The notes beneath the pieces are model-generated. The model searched no databases. It worked only from the letters and a program-made list of their open reading frames with translations, and was not told where the DNA came from. Of a stretch of 46,060 bases of DNA, positions 42,945 to 46,060 are shown one piece after another. The DNA is from Bacteroidetes bacterium UBA2322 (lineage in GTDB: Bacteria > Bacteroidota > Bacteroidia > Chitinophagales > UBA2359), in assembly GCA_002345145.1 (NCBI GenBank), contig DDVC01000197.1, positions 1 to 46,060 on the forward strand, given 5' to 3'. The position numbers were made by a program, and so were the translations under genes. Within the stretch, counting starts at the first letter, position 1. Every line of letters begins with the position of its first letter.

Positions 42945-43046
42945 AAGAAAAGTAAGTTAGCTGTGAGCAAAATAAATGCGGTTATGTAGCCATATAAGCT
43001 CAAAAGCAGCGCTTGTACTTTATTAGGAAGCCTTTTTTTATTTTAT

Positions 43047-44582
43047 ATGCACCACGCCATTTCTACCTCTCAAATTTTAACCACTTACCATGCCTGCCGC
43101 CTTGCGCTTGCACCCCAAAGCTCTCTATCGGTAAGTGCGGAGGCTACTCAAAAAATAGCCGACTGCCGCGCCTATTTAGACCATAAAATAACCAACACCC
43201 ACGCCCGTTACTATGGCATTAATACCGGTTTTGGGGCGCTTTACAATGTAGCCGTATCTGATGAAGATTTAAAATTGCTGCAACAAAACCTGCTTGTATC
43301 GCACGCCTGCGGCGCCGGCGCTGAGGTGCCGCCCGAAATAGTGCGGCTTATGCTGCTGTTAAAAATACAATCGCTTAGTTACGGGCACTCCGGCGTGCAG
43401 CCGGCAACGGTAGAAAGATTGGTGTATTTTTTTAATAACCACCTTTTACCGGTGGTATATGAACAGGGTTCGCTGGGTGCATCGGGCGATTTAGCGCCGC
43501 TTTCGCACCTATCGCTCCCGCTTATAGGTTTAGGAACGGTGTATTTTGAGGGTAAAAAACAAACTGCTACGCAGGTTTTACAACAGCTCAACTTAGCTCC
43601 CATTTGGCTGCAACCAAAGGAGGGGCTGGCGCTTATAAATGGCACCCAGTTTATGGCGGCTTATGCGGTATGGTGTGTGCAGCAGGCTATTACCCTTGCT
43701 GCCTGCGCCGATTTAATTGCCGCCGTTTCGTTTGATGCTTTTGACGGGCATACCCACGCACTCCACCCACTTATACACCAAGTAAGGCAACAACTTGGGC
43801 AAATACAAAGCGCCCAAAACCTAAGCCGGTATTTGGAAGGCAGTAAAATAGCCCAACAAGTAAAACAGCACGTGCAAGACCCCTACTCTTTTAGGTGTGC
43901 GCCACAGGTACACGGCGCTTCATTAGATGCCATAAACCATGTAAACCAAATTATTACCCGCGAAATTAACGCCGTTACCGATAACCCACTGCTGTTTGAG
44001 GCGGAAGACTTAATTGTATCGGGTGGTAATTTTCATGGGCAGCCTTTAGCTTTGTCGCTCGATTACCTTGCCATTGCTATGGCAGAATTGGGCAGCATAT
44101 CAGAAAGAAGAACCTATACCCTGCTCGGCGGTCAGCGACAGTTGCCCCCGTTTTTAGCACAAGAACCGGGTTTGCACTCGGGCTTAATGATACCCCAATA
44201 TACCGCCGCCGCATTGGTAAGCCAAAACAAGCAGCTCAGCACCCCCGCTTCGGTTGACTCTATACCCTCCTCTAACGGGCAGGAAGACCACGTAAGCATG
44301 GGCGCTAATGCCGCCACTAAATGCCATAAAGTGGTTCAAAATTTAACCCATATTTTAGCTATAGAACTGCTCACTGCTGCTCAAGCGCTCAATTTTAGGA
44401 AAAAAACTGCCTCGCCGGCGCTCAAAAGCTCTCCCATTATAGAAAAACTGCTCCAACACTACCGAACTTTTGTGCCTTTTAACTCGCACGACCGCCTCCT
44501 GCACACCGATATTGCCCAATCCTTGATGTTTGTTAAAGAAATGCTGCCCCAATATGTGCAAGAACAACCCGATATGGTTTAA
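43047..44582 (+). CDS. hutH: Histidine ammonia-lyase
   Basis: A 511-residue protein of the MIO-dependent lyase family. The cofactor triad is Ala145-Ser146-Gly147 in GSLGASGDLAPLSHL. Other family segments are YYGINTGFGALYN, GLALINGTQFMAAYA, QDPYSFRCAPQVHGA, EINAVTDNPL and SSNGQEDHVSMGANAA. The His after SHL and the NGTQ segment favour histidine over phenylalanine or tyrosine as substrate. It removes ammonia from histidine to give urocanate, the first step of histidine breakdown. The rest of the hut pathway is not in the window. Length is standard. Confidence 0.93.
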   Translation: MHHAISTSQILTTYHACRLALAPQSSLSVSAEATQKIADCRAYLDHKITNTHARYYGINTGFGALYNVAVSDEDLKLLQQNLLVSHACGAGAEVPPEIVRLMLLLKIQSLSYGHSGVQPATVERLVYFFNNHLLPVVYEQGSLGASGDLAPLSHLSLPLIGLGTVYFEGKKQTATQVLQQLNLAPIWLQPKEGLALINGTQFMAAYAVWCVQQAITLAACADLIAAVSFDAFDGHTHALHPLIHQVRQQLGQIQSAQNLSRYLEGSKIAQQVKQHVQDPYSFRCAPQVHGASLDAINHVNQIITREINAVTDNPLLFEAEDLIVSGGNFHGQPLALSLDYLAIAMAELGSISERRTYTLLGGQRQLPPFLAQEPGLHSGLMIPQYTAAALVSQNKQLSTPASVDSIPSSNGQEDHVSMGANAATKCHKVVQNLTHILAIELLTAAQALNFRKKTASPALKSSPIIEKLLQHYRTFVPFNSHDRLLHTDIAQSLMFVKEMLPQYVQEQPDMV

Positions 44583-44667
44583 CCGGTGGTGCAACGCGCT
44601 TGTACTTTGTTATCCTAACAAAAGTTAAATAAACGGCTATTTTAGGCAATAAAGGCGGGGTAATGGT

Positions 44668-44675
44668 TAATTTTG
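44668..44675 (+). promoter_or_regulatory. TAATTTTG promoter box before batA
   Basis: TAATTTTG lies about 95 bp before the batA start. No clear -33 element was identified. Confidence 0.4.
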
Positions 44676-44769
44676 CAACCCCAAAAAACCTGCCCGCCAA
44701 TAAGGCAAAACAAGTGGCGTATGGGCGTTTTTTAAACCGGTAATTCTTAGTTCAAATAGTAAATAAGTT

Positions 44770-45768
44770 ATGCTGCTACAAAACCTCACGTTTGCTAATC
44801 CGCTGTTTCTGGCGCTGCTATTGCTGTTGCCATTAGCGGCGGTATGGCAGTGGCGCAAATATGAGCAGCAATATCCGGAGCTTAAAATGTCGGGTTTAGG
44901 GGGTGTAAAAGGCATTGGTAATTCATGGAAATCAAGGTTTCGGCCGTTTTTAACCATTTTTAAAATAGCTGCCTTGGCGCTGCTAATAGTAGCGTTGGCA
45001 CGTCCGCAAAACCGGTTTTCGGAAGAAAAAATTACCGCCGATGGCATAGATATTATGCTGTCAATGGATATATCGGGCAGTATGCTGGCGCGCGATTTTG
45101 AACCCGACCGCCTCAATGCAGCCAAACAAATGGCGCTGGAATTTATTAAATCCCGAAAATATGACCGCATAGGGTTGGTAGTATTTGCCGGCGAAAGTTT
45201 TACCCAATGCCCCGCCACTACCGACCATACCGTACTCGCCACACAACTCCAACAAATTGAAAGCGGTATGGTAGAAGACGGAACCGCCATTGGCATGGGT
45301 TTGGCTACTGCCGTTAGTAGGTTGCAGGAAAGTAAAGCCAAAAGCAAAGTTATCATTTTACTCACCGATGGGGTTAATAACTCCGGTTTTATAGACCCCC
45401 TAACCGCCGCCGAAACCGCCCTGCAAACCGGGGTAAAAGTTTACACCATAGGCGTAGGCACACAAGGGTACGCCCCTTTTCCGGTGCAAACAATTTTTGG
45501 TATTCAGTACCAACGCATGGCAGTAGAAATAGACGAAACCCTACTTAAAAAAATAGCCGATATGACCGGCGGACGCTACTACCGCGCTACAGAAAACCAA
45601 AGCCTCCGACAAATTTATGAACAAATTAACCAATTGGAAAAAACTAAAATAGAAGTTGCCCGAATTAGCCGTTATACCGATAAGTTTCACCTTTTTGCCC
45701 TTCTTGCCGCACTATGTTTGGCAATGGAAATTTTGCTCAGAAATACCCTTTTTAAAGGACTGAATTAA
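44770..45768 (+). CDS. batA: BatA-type von Willebrand factor A domain membrane protein
   Basis: A 332-residue protein. Two N-terminal membrane segments (about 9-26 and 60-78) are followed by a VWA domain (about 92-280) with a complete MIDAS motif, Asp100-x-Ser102-x-Ser104 (DISGS), a Thr in the loop near DGTAIGMGL, and ILLTDGVNN. A third membrane segment lies near 308-326. RPQ just after the second segment (LARPQNRF) is typical of BatA in the Bacteroidota bat operon, where a MoxR ATPase precedes and BatB follows. Here hutH precedes and a satellite follows, so batB is not adjacent within the 292 bp left. The domain faces the periplasm; its role is likely chaperone- or stress-related. Confidence 0.88.
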   Translation: MLLQNLTFANPLFLALLLLLPLAAVWQWRKYEQQYPELKMSGLGGVKGIGNSWKSRFRPFLTIFKIAALALLIVALARPQNRFSEEKITADGIDIMLSMDISGSMLARDFEPDRLNAAKQMALEFIKSRKYDRIGLVVFAGESFTQCPATTDHTVLATQLQQIESGMVEDGTAIGMGLATAVSRLQESKAKSKVIILLTDGVNNSGFIDPLTAAETALQTGVKVYTIGVGTQGYAPFPVQTIFGIQYQRMAVEIDETLLKKIADMTGGRYYRATENQSLRQIYEQINQLEKTKIEVARISRYTDKFHLFALLAALCLAMEILLRNTLFKGLN

Positions 45769-45780
45769 GTGGGTAGGTAG

Positions 45781-45822
45781 TAGTGGTTAGTGGTTAGTGG
45801 TTAGTGGTTAGTGGTTAGTGGG
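45781..45822. repeat. Short heptamer array (TAGTGGT)
   Basis: Six tandem units of TAGTGGT, the last ending in GGG, start 12 bp after the batA stop. Similar but degenerate TAGT/GGTA-rich sequence follows the amylase gene at about 7890-7970. Confidence 0.85.
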
Positions 45823-45831
45823 TAAATTCAC

Positions 45832-46055
45832 AACTCATAACTCATAACTCATAACTCATAACTCATAACTCATAACTCATAACTCATAACTCATAACTCA
45901 TAACTCATAACTCATAACTCATAACTCACAACTCATAACTCATAACTCATAACTCATAACTCATAACTCATAACTCATAACTCATAACTCATAACTCATA
46001 ACTCACAACTCACAACTCACAACTCATAACTCATAACTCATAACTCATAACTCAT
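45832..46055. repeat. Heptamer satellite, 32 units of AACTCAT
   Basis: Thirty-two head-to-tail units fill 224 bp without phase change. Four are the variant AACTCAC: one at 45923 and three in a row at 46000-46020. The array stops at 46055, five bases from the window edge. There are no spacers, so this is not a CRISPR. The ordered variants show growth by slippage or unequal exchange. Confidence 0.95.
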
Positions 46056-46060
46056 CAAGT

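Noticed and set aside
43009..44608. 13-bp direct repeat GCGCTTGTACTTT before hutH and after its stop, as possible insertion-site duplications
   Set aside because: hutH looks native in composition, and the repeats may just be promoter-like sequence; too short to support insertion.
45832..46055. Regular array that might be taken for a CRISPR
   Set aside because: Units are 7 bp and contiguous, with no spacers.

Overview
The window reads as a chromosomal segment of a free-living member of the phylum Bacteroidota, probably near the Saprospiria/Chitinophagia. The grounds are secreted proteins with PKD, SprB-type and type IX secretion (T9SS) C-terminal domains, TAnnTTTG promoter boxes, the Bacteroidota-type gene order bamD-rpoZ-coaBC-DUF4835, and the Bacteroidota form of omega. 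No rRNA, tRNA, CRISPR array or intact insertion sequence was seen. Identifications come from reading motifs and family resemblance; no search was run.

Layout. 1-4.4 kb (+): a surface protein with three complete type-1 copper domains (5' end outside the window), then a c-type cytochrome lipoprotein, an OB-fold protein and a YceI protein, which looks like an envelope redox cluster. 4.7-7.9 kb (+): a secreted GH13 alpha-amylase with Ig, SprB-like and dockerin-like modules. 8-13 kb (-): a vanadium-haloperoxidase/PAP2-fold lipoprotein, proline dehydrogenase and a UvrD/PcrA-type helicase. 13.3-15.8 kb (+): an AT-rich type II restriction-modification pair (DNA methyltransferase plus TdeIII/MjaII-type endonuclease). 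16-21.1 kb (+): a MerC-like membrane protein behind a 7-3-7 palindrome, an enoyl-CoA-reductase-like SDR, then bamD, rpoZ, coaBC and a DUF4835 gene. 21.3-22.8 kb (+): an ECF-like sigma factor and a probable anti-sigma-type partner. 22.8-27.9 kb (-): a decayed membrane glycosyltransferase gene and two tandem paralogues of repeat-rich S74 (endosialidase-chaperone) proteins.

28-39.4 kb is the most unusual part. It holds a PrcB-like lipoprotein, a subtilisin-like protease, two paralogous CARDB-like secreted proteins flanking a TPR-CHAT protease-like protein, a Kazal inhibitor lipoprotein, a propeptide-like protein, a DUF6345 protein with a clan-CD-like His/Cys pair, and an outer-membrane barrel protein. 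Four of these minus-strand genes share an upstream element (gene strand CAGGTAACA or CGGGTAACA, 12 nt, then YAAAAGT). A fifth has the same left half, and the sigma gene at 21.3 kb carries a related copy. I infer a small sigma-controlled regulon of secreted proteases, inhibitors and surface proteins.

39.6-46 kb: a beta-propeller T9SS protein and an L,D-transpeptidase lipoprotein (-), histidine ammonia-lyase and BatA (+), and then a long heptanucleotide satellite that runs almost to the window edge.
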